From Humulus lupulus (lineage: Eukaryota; Streptophyta; Magnoliopsida; Rosales; Cannabaceae), in NCBI RefSeq assembly GCF_963169125.1, contig NC_084795.1, positions 188,144,214 through 188,208,213 of the forward strand: 64,000 nucleotides of DNA, read 5' to 3'. Under the pieces are notes generated by a model. The model searched no databases. It was not told the DNA's origin and was given only the letters and a program-made list of their open reading frames with translations. Both the position numbers and the translations under genes were made by a program. Of this stretch, positions 1 to 11,413 are shown piece after piece (the stretch's first letter is position 1; every line of letters begins with the position of its first letter).

Positions 1-1
1 G

Positions 2-3000
2 AACAATCAGGATATCCTGGTATGGTGCCACGCTGATATGACGGGGATTAATCCTAATGTTGCGTGCCACGCACTCAACATAGACCCATCTACAACTCCA
101 GTTCGCCAAAAGAGGAGGCCGTTAGACCCAGTGAGGGCCGAAGCCGTCAAAGCTGAAGTGGACAAGCTGATGTCCATAGGCTTTCTCCAGGAGTCACACT
201 ATCCCGTGTGGTTGGCCAACCCAGTTCTGGTCCCGAAATCCGATGGGTCCTGGAGAATGTGCATTGACTTCACGGACCTAAACAAAGCCTGCCCGAAAGA
301 TTGTTTCCCTCTTCCGCGAATCGATCAGATGGTAGACGCTACTTCCGGGTACGAACTCTTATCCTTCATGGATGCGTACTCCGGATACAACCAGATCAAG
401 ATGCATGTCGCGGACCAGGAACACACCAGCTTCCTCACGGACAAGGGTGTCTACTGTTACGTGGTCATGCCTTTCGGTTTGAAGAATGCTGGGGCGACGT
501 ACCAGCGTCTAGTAAACAAGATGTTCAAGGACCAACTGGGGAGGAACATGGAGGTGTACGTGGATGACATGTTGGTAAAATCCAAGACCTCCGGGGACCA
601 CAGTGACGACCTTGAGGAAGCTTTCGCCGTGATCCGAAAGTATGGAATGAAACTGAATCCAAAGAAATGTACTTTCGGGGTCTCGTCTGGGAAGTTCCTC
701 GGTTTCATTGTCAGCTCCCGCGGAGTGGAAGCCAACCTTGAGAAAATTAAGGCGTTCATAGATATGCCTTCCCCCCGGAAGCATAAGGATGTCCAGAGTG
801 TGACCAGAAGGATAGCTGCTCTCAGCCGCTTCGTATCCAAGGCCACTGACAAGTGTATCCCCTTCTTCAATGTGTTGCGAGGAAACAAGAAGTTCGAGTG
901 GACCCCTGAATGCGAAGCAGCCTTCCAACACCTCAAGGAACATTTAACCCGGGCTCCCATTCTGTCCAAACCTGTCGAAGGAGAGGCGTTGTTCTTGTAC
1001 TTAGCTGTGACAAAGCATGTCGTAAGTGCCGCTCTCGTCCGGGAAGATGGCCGTATCCAGCTCCCTGTGTATTACGTAAGCAAGAGGTTACTGGACGCCG
1101 AGTCCAGATATTCAATGATCGAAAAACTCTCCCTCTGCTTGCTAATTGCTTCGCGGAAGCTAAGGCCATATTTCCAGGCGCACACCATCAAAGTACTCAC
1201 CAACCACCCTCTCCGACAAGTCTTGCAGAAACCAGAGTCTTCTGGCAGATTGCTTAAGTGGGCCATGGAACTGAGCCAGTTCGACATCCACTACCAACCA
1301 CGTGTTTCCATAAAAGGACAAGCTCTCGCAGACTTTATTGTGGAATGCTCGGGAATGAATGACCTCCCGGAAGATCCTGTCCCGGAACTTCCCACATGGA
1401 AGGTCTATGTAGACAGAGCCTCAAATGAAAAAGGAGCTGGAACAGGGGTCATCCTAATATCTCCCCAAGGGCATCAGCTCCAGAGCGCCATCCATTTTGC
1501 GTTCCCAGCATCCAACAACGAGGCAGAACACGAAGCCATGTTAGCTGGATTACGACTGGCCAGAGAAGTCGGAGCCCAAAAAATCGAAGTATACAGCGAC
1601 TCCCTACTTGTGGTAAACCAAATATCTGGGGAATACCAGACGAAAGGCGAAAAAATGGCTGCCTACGTGTCTCTCTCCCGCGGCCTACTGCAGCATTTCA
1701 AAGGCTACCAAATTCGCCAGGTCCCCCGGGACCAGAACTCACTCGCGGACACGCTGGCCAAGCTTGCAACGGACCCGGAGATTGAACAGTATGGCCTAGT
1801 CCCCATCGGGCACTTAGAAGCCCCCAGTACTGAGACACGAAGGATAAACGCCATCATCGACCATTCTCACTCCTGGATAGGACCCATCCTCAGATTTCTC
1901 ACCACCGGAGAGCTCCCCACTGATAAAGCTGACGCAAGGAAGCTCCAATATCGAGCTCCCTGATACGTGGTTATGGATGGAAAGCTTTACCGCAGGGGGT
2001 TGTCCATACCCTTCCTTAGGTGTGTTGCCGGAACCGAAGTCAGCACCATCATCCATGAGGTTCACGGAGGCTTCTGTGGCGACCATACCTCCGGGCTGAG
2101 CCTCTCCAAAAAGATCCTTCGACAAGGATACTTCTGGCCCACCATGAAGAAGGATTGTGTGGATTATGTCAGAAAATGTGAGCAGTGCCAGAGGTACGCC
2201 AAGGTTCCGCGAGCGCTGCCTACAGAAATTACCTTAATGACCAGCCCCTGGCCGTTCGCCGTTTGGGGCATTGACCTAGTAGGTTCCCTTCCAACTGGAA
2301 AGGGTGGAGTGAAGTATGCCATAGTCGCGGTAGACTACTTCACCAAATGGGCTGAAGCTGAACCTATGAACACGGTCACATCTAAAAAAGCACTCGACTT
2401 TGTCATCAGGAATATAGTGTGTCGTTTTGGGCTTCCACGAAAAATTGTGTCCGACAACGGGAAGCAATTTGACAATGAACACTTCACGAACTTCTGTGCT
2501 TCGCATGGAATTATCAAAAGCTTTTCCGCAGTCGCCAGACCCCAGGCTAATGGGCAAGTGGACGCTGTAAACAAAATATTAAAGACCACGTTGAAGAAAA
2601 AACTCCAAGCCTGCAAGGCTCACTGGCCGGAAGAACTTCCGCGAGTACTTTGGGCCTATCGCACAACAGAGAGAACTTCGACGGGGCACACACCTTATTC
2701 CATGACCTTCGGTTGCGAGGCCGTCATCCCAGTAGAAACTATGATCCCCTCTCACAAGCAGGACACCTACGACCCTACCCGGAACCACGCCCTTCTCCAG
2801 GAGTCCTTGGACATGATCGAAGAGCTCCGGGAGTAGTCGCAGGTCCAACTAAAAATGTACCATGGCAAGATAGCCCGACACTTTAACACAAGAGTCAAGA
2901 GCCGTACATTCGAAGTTGGGGATCTTGTCCTCCGGAGAGTATTTCCTGCTACGCAGGATCCGGGAGTGGGAGTCCTCGGACCCAACTGGGAAGGCCCCTA

Positions 3001-3109
3001 TGAAGTACACGAAAAAGTGGGCCATGGGACATATCACTTAAAGAGACTCGACGGATCTAAAGTCCCACGCGCCTAGAACGCGGAGCACCTCCGCCGTTAC
3101 TACCAGTAG
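2..3109 (+). pseudogene. pol: Tat-1 pol: RT, RNase H, archaeal-type RNase H, integrase; three in-frame stops
   Basis: One reading frame runs from the window edge to the stop at 3107-3109, broken by TGA at 1961, TAG at 2834 and TAG at 3074. Counting from the Met at 38, the RT motif YVDD is at residues 174-177. A first RNase H-like domain (about 310-435) lacks the usual leading Asp. A second, archaeal-type RNase H follows with D459, E497, D521 and D571; the residue after D459 is Arg where the Tat-2 copy has Gly. The integrase after the first stop has the zinc-binding H/C pairs and the first two catalytic Asp (GIDLVG, VSDNG), but the catalytic Glu position reads Asp (NGQVDAVNK). The enzymes would copy element RNA into DNA and insert it, but this copy cannot make the full product. 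Confidence 0.93.
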
Positions 3110-4487
3110 GCCCCGGACTATCTAGTCGGAAGTCCTTGGTGAAATTAGCAAAAGTGAAAAGTGTGGAAATAATCCTCCCTGTTGTAAAACACGCGCCTAG
3201 CAGGCTAATTTAATGAAACACGGAGAGATTCACTCCACCTTTACTGCACTTTTTATCCCTGTGTTCAAAGCTGCGTTTTAACAAGTGACCACGCGGTCCG
3301 GAGACGTCCAGACCCCACGCTCACTTGGGGGGGTATACATGGCTAAGGCATAGCCATACGCCCCTTGAACAAAACATACACAGAACACCACTTATGTGCT
3401 AGCATTGTGTTTGAATTTTTAAATTGTTAAGCTTAGGTTAATTAGTTGCCATGAACATGCTTGCATTACGTGTCATATGTGCATTATGTGCTTATGTGAA
3501 AATTTCCATTGAAATGCCTGCCATTATGTATCATGAAAATTATCTCCTGTGTAGCCCAGCGATGAACAGGACTGGGGGTTGGGGCACGTTCAGAGAGCTA
3601 CGCTGGAACACCCCCAACTCCCTGACAAGTCCTTTGCAGAATACTCCGCGATCGCTGTAGAGCTTTGCTTCGCAAGCTCCAGCTCCGGGTCCCGCAAGGC
3701 GAAAGATGGCAAGATCCGCGACCATTGTAAGCCTTGCTTCGCAAGCTCCAGCTTCGGGTCCCGCAAGGCGAAAGATGGCAAGATCCGCGACCGTTGTAAG
3801 CCTCGCTTCGCAGGCTCCAGCTCCGGATCTCACAAAATAATGCATGGCGAGCTCCTCGACCATTGCAAGTTTCAGCTCCAGGAGCAGATATGGTCGATCC
3901 CCCACTCACAACAGGCCTTGCTTCGCAAAGCCCCTGCTCCGGGATCAAACCTGGTGGGCGTGGCAATTTCCCCGACAGCAACGATCCTTGCCTCGCAGGG
4001 CTCCATGCCAAGTCCCGGAAGTCAGCCGCCATGAGGTTCGCAACAACAGTTAGTTTTGCTTCGCAAAGATCTAACCTTAAGTCTAGCGACGCTCACCAAA
4101 ATAACTCCCGTTCCGAGCCATGGAACGGCTCACCTTAGCAATCCCAGCGAACAGTATAACTACAAGTCCCGGGATTGGCTATTTGCCTTAGGAAATCTAA
4201 AATACGGTGAAAGGAGTCTGGCCGTTGGAACCAGGAAACCTTCGTAACCTAGAAACTACGTGGGAGAAGACATCAGCCGTTAGAGCTTCAAGTGGGAAGT
4301 GCATAGGTTCTGGCCGTTGGAACCAAAACCTCATGCGCCCCTACAATAGTTTCTACCGTATAAAAGTCTACCCTAAACGCAAAGATAAATAAAGAACTCG
4401 GCAGAAAAGAAAGGAGAATGCTATAATTATGGCAAATATGTCTGCAATGAAAAACTCAAATGAAAAGTAATTTAAGATAAAACCCCT
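3110..4487 (+). other. Tat-1 noncoding 3' region between pol and the antisense gene
   Basis: No gene is visible. The stretch separates the convergent pol and antisense genes and contains the tandem repeats described separately. Short open frames across 3540-4030 in several phases are by-products of the repeats. Tat elements are known for hypervariable, repeat-bearing sequence in this position. Confidence 0.7.
3662..3868 (+). repeat. 69-bp tandem repeat, three copies, with weaker copies to about 4070
   Basis: Copies start at 3662, 3731 and 3800 (period exactly 69). The first two differ at only a few positions; the third diverges in its second half. The core GCTTCGCA recurs in degenerate form near 3916, 3990 and 4058, suggesting a longer, older array. 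Tat/Ogre-type elements are known to seed satellite DNA from arrays in this position. Confidence 0.85.
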
Positions 4488-7400
4488 TCAAGCATTGGGG
4501 GTGGCTGCAGCTTCCACGACCGCGGCCTCGGGGACATCGGCTTCAACTGAGGCTGGTGGAGTCGGCTCATTGGAAGGCGGAACTTCGTCACGAGAAGGTT
4601 CAGAGGTCCCCTCCTCTCCGGGATCTCCTGCCTCAGGGGCTCCAGCACGTTCGTCAATGTTGTAAGTTTGGACGTACACCTCTGGGCCTTGATCCCACAC
4701 CTGTAGCTTCTCCCTCATGGCGTCGGCATCCTCTCCCAGATAGCCTAGTACCTCCGGGTTCACTTTCCAGAGTTGATGAATGAGGACCACATGCGATATG
4801 TTAATCGTCCTGTTCAGTATCACCTCGGCATCCTCCTTCTCCTTCAAGCGTTCCGCCTCGGAAGTTGCCAGCTGTGCCTCCGCGACAGCTAATTGAGCCC
4901 TTAGTTTGTCCATCTCGGCCTTGGAGGCATCCCGCTCTCCCTTAAGAGAATCAATCTCCTTGCGCTGCTCCCTATTTTGGCTCAGCACGGATTGCTTCTC
5001 GGTCACATGCCCCCTGGCAGTGAATTGCAAGGCCCCGATCTCTTTATCCTTCTCGGCGAGCCCCAACTCCAGCATAGACACGAGATCCTTGCTCCTCTTA
5101 TGAAATTGCTCCTCCTCGTGCAGCTTACTCTGAAGAATGGAATATTCCTCTTGCTGCTTAAGGAGGAGATCATTTTTTGATTGCAAGCGGGCTTCCAAGG
5201 TATCCTTCTCCACCCTAGATTGGGACAGCTCTTCCCGGAGCTGGGAGTTTTCGGCCTTCATCTCATCCGAGCGCTGTCTGAACTCATTCTCTGCGTTGGC
5301 CCGGTACTCTCGATATTTGGCAAGATATTTCTTGTCCGCCTCTTCCTTGGCCGTGCGCCGGGCCTGATCAATCTTCTCCGAAGCCTCCAAGGCCTGTTGG
5401 GTCAGTTTCTGCTTCTCTGCCTCCAAGGCCTGGCGAGCCAACTGGCGCTCCACCAGTTGAACCAGAACTGCACCCACCTCCCGGAACGATCGTTCCGCGA
5501 TCATAGAGGCCTGCAAGGAAAGACAACAGAATGAGTTAAGCCGGACCAAAAGACAGATGATCCCAAAAACACAACAACTGACGGCTTACCCCGGACAATT
5601 GCTGCTTCACGGCATGTGTCAGCAACAGCGGATCCTTACTGCTACTGATGGCCCATTTCTCAGAATTGAGCTCGCACAAGCTCAGGGCCATGTCCTCCAT
5701 CATCTCCGCTCCGAACGGCGCCAATGCGCATCCAAGCCTAGGCACCAGCCTCTTCTCCAAGGCTGGGCCATCCAAAATTGCTCCAGCCGGGTGAAGATAC
5801 CTCACCCCCTCGGCCAACTCAGCTCTCTTCACGGCAGACAAGTTGTCTGCCCTTCCCTGAGTAATGGCCTTCTCAGCCTCCAACCGTCTCTTCAAAAAAT
5901 TATCGGCCCGTCTTACACCCTCCAGGAGGGTAGCGGGGAAACGGGTTGGTTTCTGCGGGAAGTGGAACTTCAGGCCAGGCAGAGGAAGGTTTGTTGGCTG
6001 AGAAGAAGGAGACCCCGAAAGGGTGGACTCCCTTTGGGCTGGAGGAGGAGGCAGACGGGGTATTAAGGCCCCGGTCTGTTGTTTTTGTTGCTGCGGTGGC
6101 GGAGGTGACTGCCTTTGTTGTTTTTGTTGCTTTTGCTGCTACGGCAGCGGAAGTAATTTCCCTTGTTGCTGCTGCTGGTTTGGATGTTGTTGTTGCTGCC
6201 GCTGTGGCGTTGGTGATTGTCTCTGTTGTTCTTGTTGCTGCTGTTGTTGTAGTTGTGGTTGCTGTCGTTGCTGTTGTTGTTGCCTTCGACCAGGAGAAGA
6301 GTGTCTAAGGCGTTTCTTCTTAGCGCCCTCAGCATCTTCTCCGGGACGCTTGCTCACCCCAGTTGTCTTCACGGGGAACACAAGCCCTTCCCCGTCGCTG
6401 CTGCTACTCGAGACCATCATAGTCTCGGAAGGCCCGTCGGCAGGAGACTTCTCTACCCCCGGAGACGCTTGCGCCTCGCCACTTATCTTCTTGGGGGTGG
6501 CAGCTTTACCTCCCCTACCAGCCTTGGTCTTCCGTCCTTTCCCCGTGGACGGGTCTTGGATGGTGGCAGCCTTCTTAATGAGCAAAGTAACTCTCCCCAA
6601 CATCTTGGCTTCTGGATACTCTGCAAGAAACATACAAAGCAAGGATAACGAACCAACAAGCAATGAGAAAGAAGATAAGCGAAAGACAAGACAATCAACA
6701 ACATAAAAGCACAAGCAAGCCCGCCAGCAGGGAACAAGAAACAAGAAAAAGAAAAGTTTGAAAGGGACGACCATGCACGAGAAACGTGGATGGCCTTCCC
6801 CGAGCAAAACAAAACACCGCTTCCTGCTCCAGGAAGCTCCCGTACTCCTTGAAGTCCGGGAATGACATGCTGAGGGAAGAAGGGTCAACCATGATGACAC
6901 CTTCTGGCAGACTACCGTCACTCAGACACCCGAGGAGCTCATCTACCCTATCGCAATATCTGTCAAAGGGTATCCTATGCGGATCTTGCCTAAGGAAGCG
7001 GGGATCGAACCCCATCTGAGAGGTCCGGGAAACCTCAGACAGGCTGGGGGTGTGGATCAATCGAAAACTAGTCTTACCTCTCCCGGAGGTACTAGCCCCC
7101 GGAGCCCCTTCGTTAGGGTAAGCCGCGGCGTGGCGAGCCTCGATCTCCTCTTCCTCCGGCTGGGGGTCGGGGAACCTCTCCGCCCAATTAGGAGATAAAG
7201 TATTCTCGTCTCGGGCTGCTTGGGTGATCACTTTGGACAGCTCCAGGGCAATCTGCTCCCGGATGTCAGCTGACACCTGACTTTGCCCCCTGCCACTCAC
7301 TGGCTCAATGTTTTGGAAAGAGGCGAGTAGCCCATACTCCCTCAAAGATTCGGAGGTCACAAGTCCCTCCACTTTCAACTCTTCCTCCGAAAGCCCTTCG

Positions 7401-8229
7401 TAGAACTTGGACCTCCTTATCATCTCCGCACAGCGAGGTGTCCGCGGAGCGACTTCTGCAAAATTCAAATACAAGCATTAGAGATCCTCCCGAAAGGCAA
7501 ATCAAACGCAAAGAAACAAAGTTGAAAAGGAGAGGAAGGAGCACTTACCAGGGATTTTGAAGTCCAAAGATAGGGCTGGCACCCTCTTCAGTGGGAAGCC
7601 AGTCGTCAGGAACCAGTACTCCCGGAGGTCTGGAACCCTCGCGGTATGACAGGTGGGACACATCACGTCCGGGTGCCTTTCCAGCCTGTAAAATCCCACC
7701 TTGTCTGAATGACCCCTCATAGGCTGAGACTTCAACCCGTAGAAGTACAGCACCTCCTCCGGGGTAGGAGCTTCCAGTTTCCGGGACTTGCAAAAGATGA
7801 ACCACCCCGCTAGGAGCTTGTAGCTGGGGGGAATCAACTGGAAGGGGGCAATCCCCGCCTTCACACAGAAATTGGCAAAGTAACTTCTTAGGGGCAAGTG
7901 CGCCCCACACACTATGTGTGCCCAGCTCCAGGCACCAAAGCCCTCGTGACTCTGGCTAGCCGACCCGCCCAGCACCGACAGACGGTGCCACATCAGACCT
8001 GGGATGTTCTTCAGGCCTGCCTCGGAGGAGTACAGCTCCAGCATGCCGTAATTCCTGAACAGGTTCGGCTTCTGGTCCATCTCCCAGATTGAACTGTTGG
8101 AAGTCGGCGGGCTAGCCGCGACCACTTTTGCCTTTCCTTTCCCCTTTGCACCAGCGACAGGGGAACCCTTCTCCTGGGCAGAATCAGCCTCCACCACAGC
8201 AAGGAGTTGTTCCTTTGAGATGTTCGTCA
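4488..8229 (-). pseudogene. Tat-1 antisense extra gene, multi-exon, with coiled-coil C terminus
   Basis: This gene runs against pol. Likely exons on the minus strand: 8229-7549, 7455 to about 6786, 6620-5590 and 5510-4488. GT/AG borders are visible at 7548/7456, 5589/5511 and the 6621 acceptor; the donor near 6786 is uncertain. Exon 1 encodes a segment resembling the Pfam 'putative gypsy type transposon' family (motifs GAHLPLRSYF, IPPSYKLLAGW, EEVLYFYGLK). Exon 3 holds a long Gln-rich tract with an in-frame TAG at 6139-6141. Exon 4 encodes about 340 residues, mostly heptad-rich coiled coil, then an acidic tail. Extra ORFs in this position are known in the Tat lineage, but their function is not. 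A host gene is unlikely because Tat-2 and Tat-3 carry the same arrangement. Confidence 0.75.
6063..6295 (-). repeat. CAG/CAA-rich low-complexity tract (poly-Gln)
   Basis: The minus strand reads mostly CAA, CAG, CAT and CCN codons, giving Gln with interspersed Pro, His, Arg and Lys inside exon 3 of the Tat-1 antisense gene. The premature TAG at 6139 lies in the tract and is one C-to-T step from CAG. Matching long frames on the plus strand (Cys/Val/Leu-rich) are artefacts of the repeat. Confidence 0.85.
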
Positions 8230-8982
8230 CTGAACAAAAGAAAGAAAGAAGAAAACACTCTAAGCAGTCAGCACCCTTGTCATACCCTAGTGGTATCAAA
8301 GGCGTCGGGGAGACCCTCCCCAAAAACTGCTTGGAGAGGCTCCCACCGAGCTTGCCGAGGGGTTGGCACCATGCCACCCGAAGGGCAGCAAGGAACCAGA
8401 CTCAGACTCCGAGCCTAAGCCCACCAAAAGAAGTGTTTTTCCAGAGAAAGACACCCTAAAGGCGTTCATGCTTATGCCCTAAAACAGCAAACCAGAACAA
8501 CGCAAGCAAAACAAGGAACGACTTTCCAAACGCAAATCATCAAAGCATGCAAAAGAAACTACTTATCGACTCACATCAATCACATGCCTACCAAAGCCCT
8601 ATTCACGCATGCACATAGGCGATAATGGCAGAAACCCCAACTCTAACAACTACCAACAACCTAAGGTTTGGGAGGAAAGAGCAAAGTAGAAATACTTACT
8701 GGTATTCGGGTAGTTGGAGGTTGAAGGAGTAACCGGATCACTGCACAGCACGATCGCAAGAAGTAAAAGCTGCAAAGACGAACGGCGATTCAAACCCTGA
8801 ACTTCGGCGAATAAACCCACTGCCAAACCAAAAGAAAAGTTTCTAGATCCCTTACCAAAAGAAGTGGCAAGTTCGAAGGAATGAAAGCTTGGAAGCCTGA
8901 GAGTTCGAAGGTTTGGAAATCTGAAAATCCGAAAGATAGAGAATTTGAAAGCGTAAAGAGGAAGAAAGGTCCGTTCCCTCGT
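8230..8982 (-). other. Presumed 5' exon and intron region of the Tat-1 antisense gene
   Basis: No strong coding segment is seen. A consensus donor (GTAAG) starts at 8855 on the minus strand, roughly 130 bases past the TATA box, matching a short noncoding first exon. Another GTAAGT donor is at 8701. The next clear acceptor, preceded by a pyrimidine-rich run, ends at 8230. The start codon could lie in a small exon here; I could not place it. Confidence 0.45.
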
Positions 8983-8989
8983 TTTTATA
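8983..8989 (-). promoter_or_regulatory. TATA box of the Tat-1 antisense gene
   Basis: The minus strand reads TATAAAA here, followed by a CT-rich leader and a consensus splice donor about 130 bases on. Tat-2 has a TATA box in the corresponding place relative to its antisense gene, which supports a real promoter. Confidence 0.5.
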
Positions 8990-9445
8990 GCAGGGAAGAA
9001 GTCATTTCGAATTCCTCAAATGGACGGTCCCGATCTTCCCATTCCGTGTGCATCAGATCCAACGGCTGGAGATGAAGCGACGATCCTATTTATGACTCCT
9101 CAGATGGGAATAAAGTATTTATTTCCCATCATTATACCACCTCGGGCCCGGAGTACCATTAAAAACCGTCAAATCATTACTCAGATGACTGACGCACGCA
9201 TACTCAACCAGTCGCCTCACGCACACGTCTTGGTCGCAAAACCATTCCCAGCATGACACGTGGTCCTTGCCGCACTTGAGTACTTGAGTTCAAACAGAAG
9301 AAATTCCCTTTCTTTTTCATACTAACACTCAGGCGGGAAAAAGCAACCCATCCGGGAACACAGAAGGTGGCCCCTCGCCTAATCTAAGAAACCGAAATAC
9401 CCGGAGGACTGTACAAGCTCCCGGATCTCTCAAAGCTCCGTGACC

Positions 9446-9457
9446 TTGGGGGGTAAA
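9446..9457 (+). other. Tat-1 polypurine tract
   Basis: A G-rich run (CTTGGGGGGTAAA) directly precedes the TGTTATCC that opens the 3' LTR. Tat-2 has nearly the same tract before its own TGTTATCC. It primes plus-strand DNA synthesis. Confidence 0.85.
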
Positions 9458-10347
9458 TGTTATCCAGATTTCCGGATAGCGTTTAGATCGATATCCTCGG
9501 GGAAGCAGGATTACCAATGTCTCTCACGGTAGGTGACCAGAGCTCGCGGATGGACAGAAAGGCTTCGCCTCTCCCGTTTAGTGTCCGGATTACTCTTTCA
9601 AAGAAAACACGACACGGAAACTCGTCAACTCTCTCGGACTCCCGAAGAGGTATCCTTCGGGGAAGCTCCTTCCAGGAGAAGCTCTTCAAGTGGTCTTCGC
9701 GGAAACAGTTCCGTGCCTCGCACGGAACAAGACCAAGCGGTCGAGTCATGGAGGAGGCATATTTGGAATGATATCCACCTGACACAGGATCCCGCCTGAC
9801 ACGCCCGACAGGTCAAAGCCGCACACATCCCAGCACGCCTAAGGGTACCTTTTCGCCTACTGTTCCGCTGACAACTTGGAAAAGACAACTGACTTTGTGT
9901 ATTCCCCATACTTTCACGTAAATATACCCACATAGAGTCTTGTAGCCATGCTACTACAGTAATTGTATCCCCTATTTATGGCTGGTGTAATTAAGACTCA
10001 TGGACGTAGGGAAAAACCCTAATCCAAAACCCTAGCTATAAAGACCCCCTCATTTTACAATAAGGAGGACAACCAACAGATCACATAGCAAGAACTCTAC
10101 AAAAATCTCTCTAGCTTCATCTTCTTCAAGAGAACCCGAGAGAAACACTGTGAGTGTGTGAAGTTCTTGTACACCAGCCATCTTACTGTAATCCTTTCCA
10201 AGTATAATAACATCGACTCGTGGACTAGGGCCTGTTAACGCCTGAACCACGTAAAAAGACTGTTTGTTTAGTCACATTTCAGCACTTCTATAGTTCTTAT
10301 CTTTTTATTGTTCTGTTTGTATTCGTTTCCGAAAAACTCGGTAAACA
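9458..10347 (+). repeat. Tat-1 3' LTR (890 bp)
   Basis: It begins TGTTATCC after the polypurine tract and ends in CTCGGTAAACA. The end matches, in reverse, the TGTTTACCGAG that starts both Tat-3 LTRs. A TATA box lies at 10037. The partner LTR is outside the window, so age cannot be estimated. Confidence 0.85.
10037..10043 (+). promoter_or_regulatory. TATA box in the Tat-1 LTR
   Basis: TATAAAG within CCCTAGCTATAAAGACC, about 310 bases before the LTR end. This fits the U3/R boundary of a pol II LTR promoter. Confidence 0.55.
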
Positions 10348-10991
10348 GGATTTATCAACAATTAACCAAAGTTAATTTATTAAAAAAATATATTTTATTA
10401 ATTGGCTGAAAAAAAATAGATATTTTTCAAAATTTAACCAATTTTAAATTTTAAAATCAATATCTAAACTATTTTCCAAAAATATCTTGTGTTGTTACAA
10501 CTATTATCTAATATTTTAACAATTTAAAAATAATAAAATACAAATAGTTATAACAAGCCTAAAATATCTCAAATAGTTAAACAAATTCAAATATCCATAA
10601 AAATATCTAACTAACAATATTCAAATTTCAAATAATTTAAATATTAAAAACTATAGAATAAAAAGATATTTATATTTTCAAATAAAGATTCAATTAGAAT
10701 ATGAAGAATTTAAATGAAAATATCTTAAATATCTGATATCATAATTCTAATATTTTAATATATTAAAAGATTTAAAATTAAGTTGTTAGTTTATTTTTAA
10801 ATTTGAATTTGAATCTTTGTAGAAAATATCTAATTATTTAAATCTCAAGTAACAAAAATATTTGTTTTTTTTTTTAAAAGAAACAATTTTAAATGATAAA
10901 ACAAAAAAAAAGATATTTTTAGTTTTGATAATAAATAATGTATTTTCACAATTTTTTTTATATTTTTCAAAAAAAAAAAATTAATTATGGA

Positions 10992-11020
10992 TGAACAGTA
11001 CCTGTATCGGGTACTGTTCA
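10992..11020. repeat. Perfect 11-bp inverted repeat (hairpin)
   Basis: TGAACAGTACC at 10992-11002 is the exact reverse complement of 11010-11020, with a 7-base loop. It borders a GC-rich island in otherwise AT-rich leader DNA. Confidence 0.85.
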
Positions 11021-11038
11021 CCCGATTGCACTCGCTGC

Positions 11039-11146
11039 TGGCGCGCGCAGGAGGAATTGGCCAGGGATGCGCGCGCATGGTGTGCGCGGTGGGCGCTGGG
11101 CGCGCGCGTGTGTGCGCTGCTGCGCACGGTGTGCGCGCGCACATGG
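11039..11146. repeat. Alternating purine-pyrimidine GCGC/GTGCGC island
   Basis: About 100 bases are dominated by GCGCGC and GTGTGCGC runs, with flanks that are mostly A and T. Open frames through it are low-complexity Ala/Arg/Cys strings and are not called as genes. Confidence 0.75.
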
Positions 11147-11413
11147 CAGCCAGAACAAAAAATTTCGAAAAAAAATTTTGTGCAATTTTTTCAACCAAAA
11201 CCATTTTCTAATTAATTTTTAACATGTTTTACACAAAATAAAAGCATATATAAAAATTAATAGCATAGAAAACATAACAAAATAACCTAAAAATTACTAA
11301 AATTCACATAAAATCAATATGCTTCATAAAAACATGAAAACCATCCAATTATTCAAACATATCAAATAATCCAATTTTAAACATGTTCATGCATGAAAAT
11401 AAAGATTACCAAA

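Larger units (their letters stand above)
1..10347 (+). mobile_element. Tat-1: Ty3/gypsy Tat-lineage retrotransposon, 5' part outside window
   Basis: The window opens inside the pol gene of a plus-strand LTR retrotransposon. In order it holds pol to 3109, a repeat-rich 3' region, an antisense multi-exon gene (4488 to about 8980), a polypurine tract at 9446 and a 3' LTR ending at 10347. The Tat assignment rests on two RNase H domains before the integrase and on an extra gene between integrase and 3' LTR, both known for this lineage. The 5' LTR, gag and protease lie left of the window, so no target-site duplication can be tested; the base run after the LTR is GGATT. It appears to have inserted into the leader of a Copia element. 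Confidence 0.9.

Noticed and set aside
1..3109. Endogenous pararetrovirus polymerase
   Set aside because: An integrase with zinc-binding and catalytic motifs follows RNase H, and LTR and polypurine tract are present.
3540..4034. Proteins read from the 69-bp repeats
   Set aside because: Similar repeated peptides appear in several phases on both strands, as expected for 69 = 3 x 23 repeats.
4488..5549. Host gene for a coiled-coil protein
   Set aside because: It lies between the pol and the 3' LTR of Tat-1, and equivalent coiled-coil exons lie in the same place in Tat-2 and Tat-3.
6023..6706. Plus-strand Cys-rich protein opposite the poly-Gln exon
   Set aside because: It is the reverse complement of CAG/CAA repeats; the minus-strand frame has splice borders and continuity.
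10845..11215. Small genes on both strands across the GC-rich island
   Set aside because: Products are Ala/Arg/Cys low-complexity strings present in several frames at once, with no homology to anything else here.
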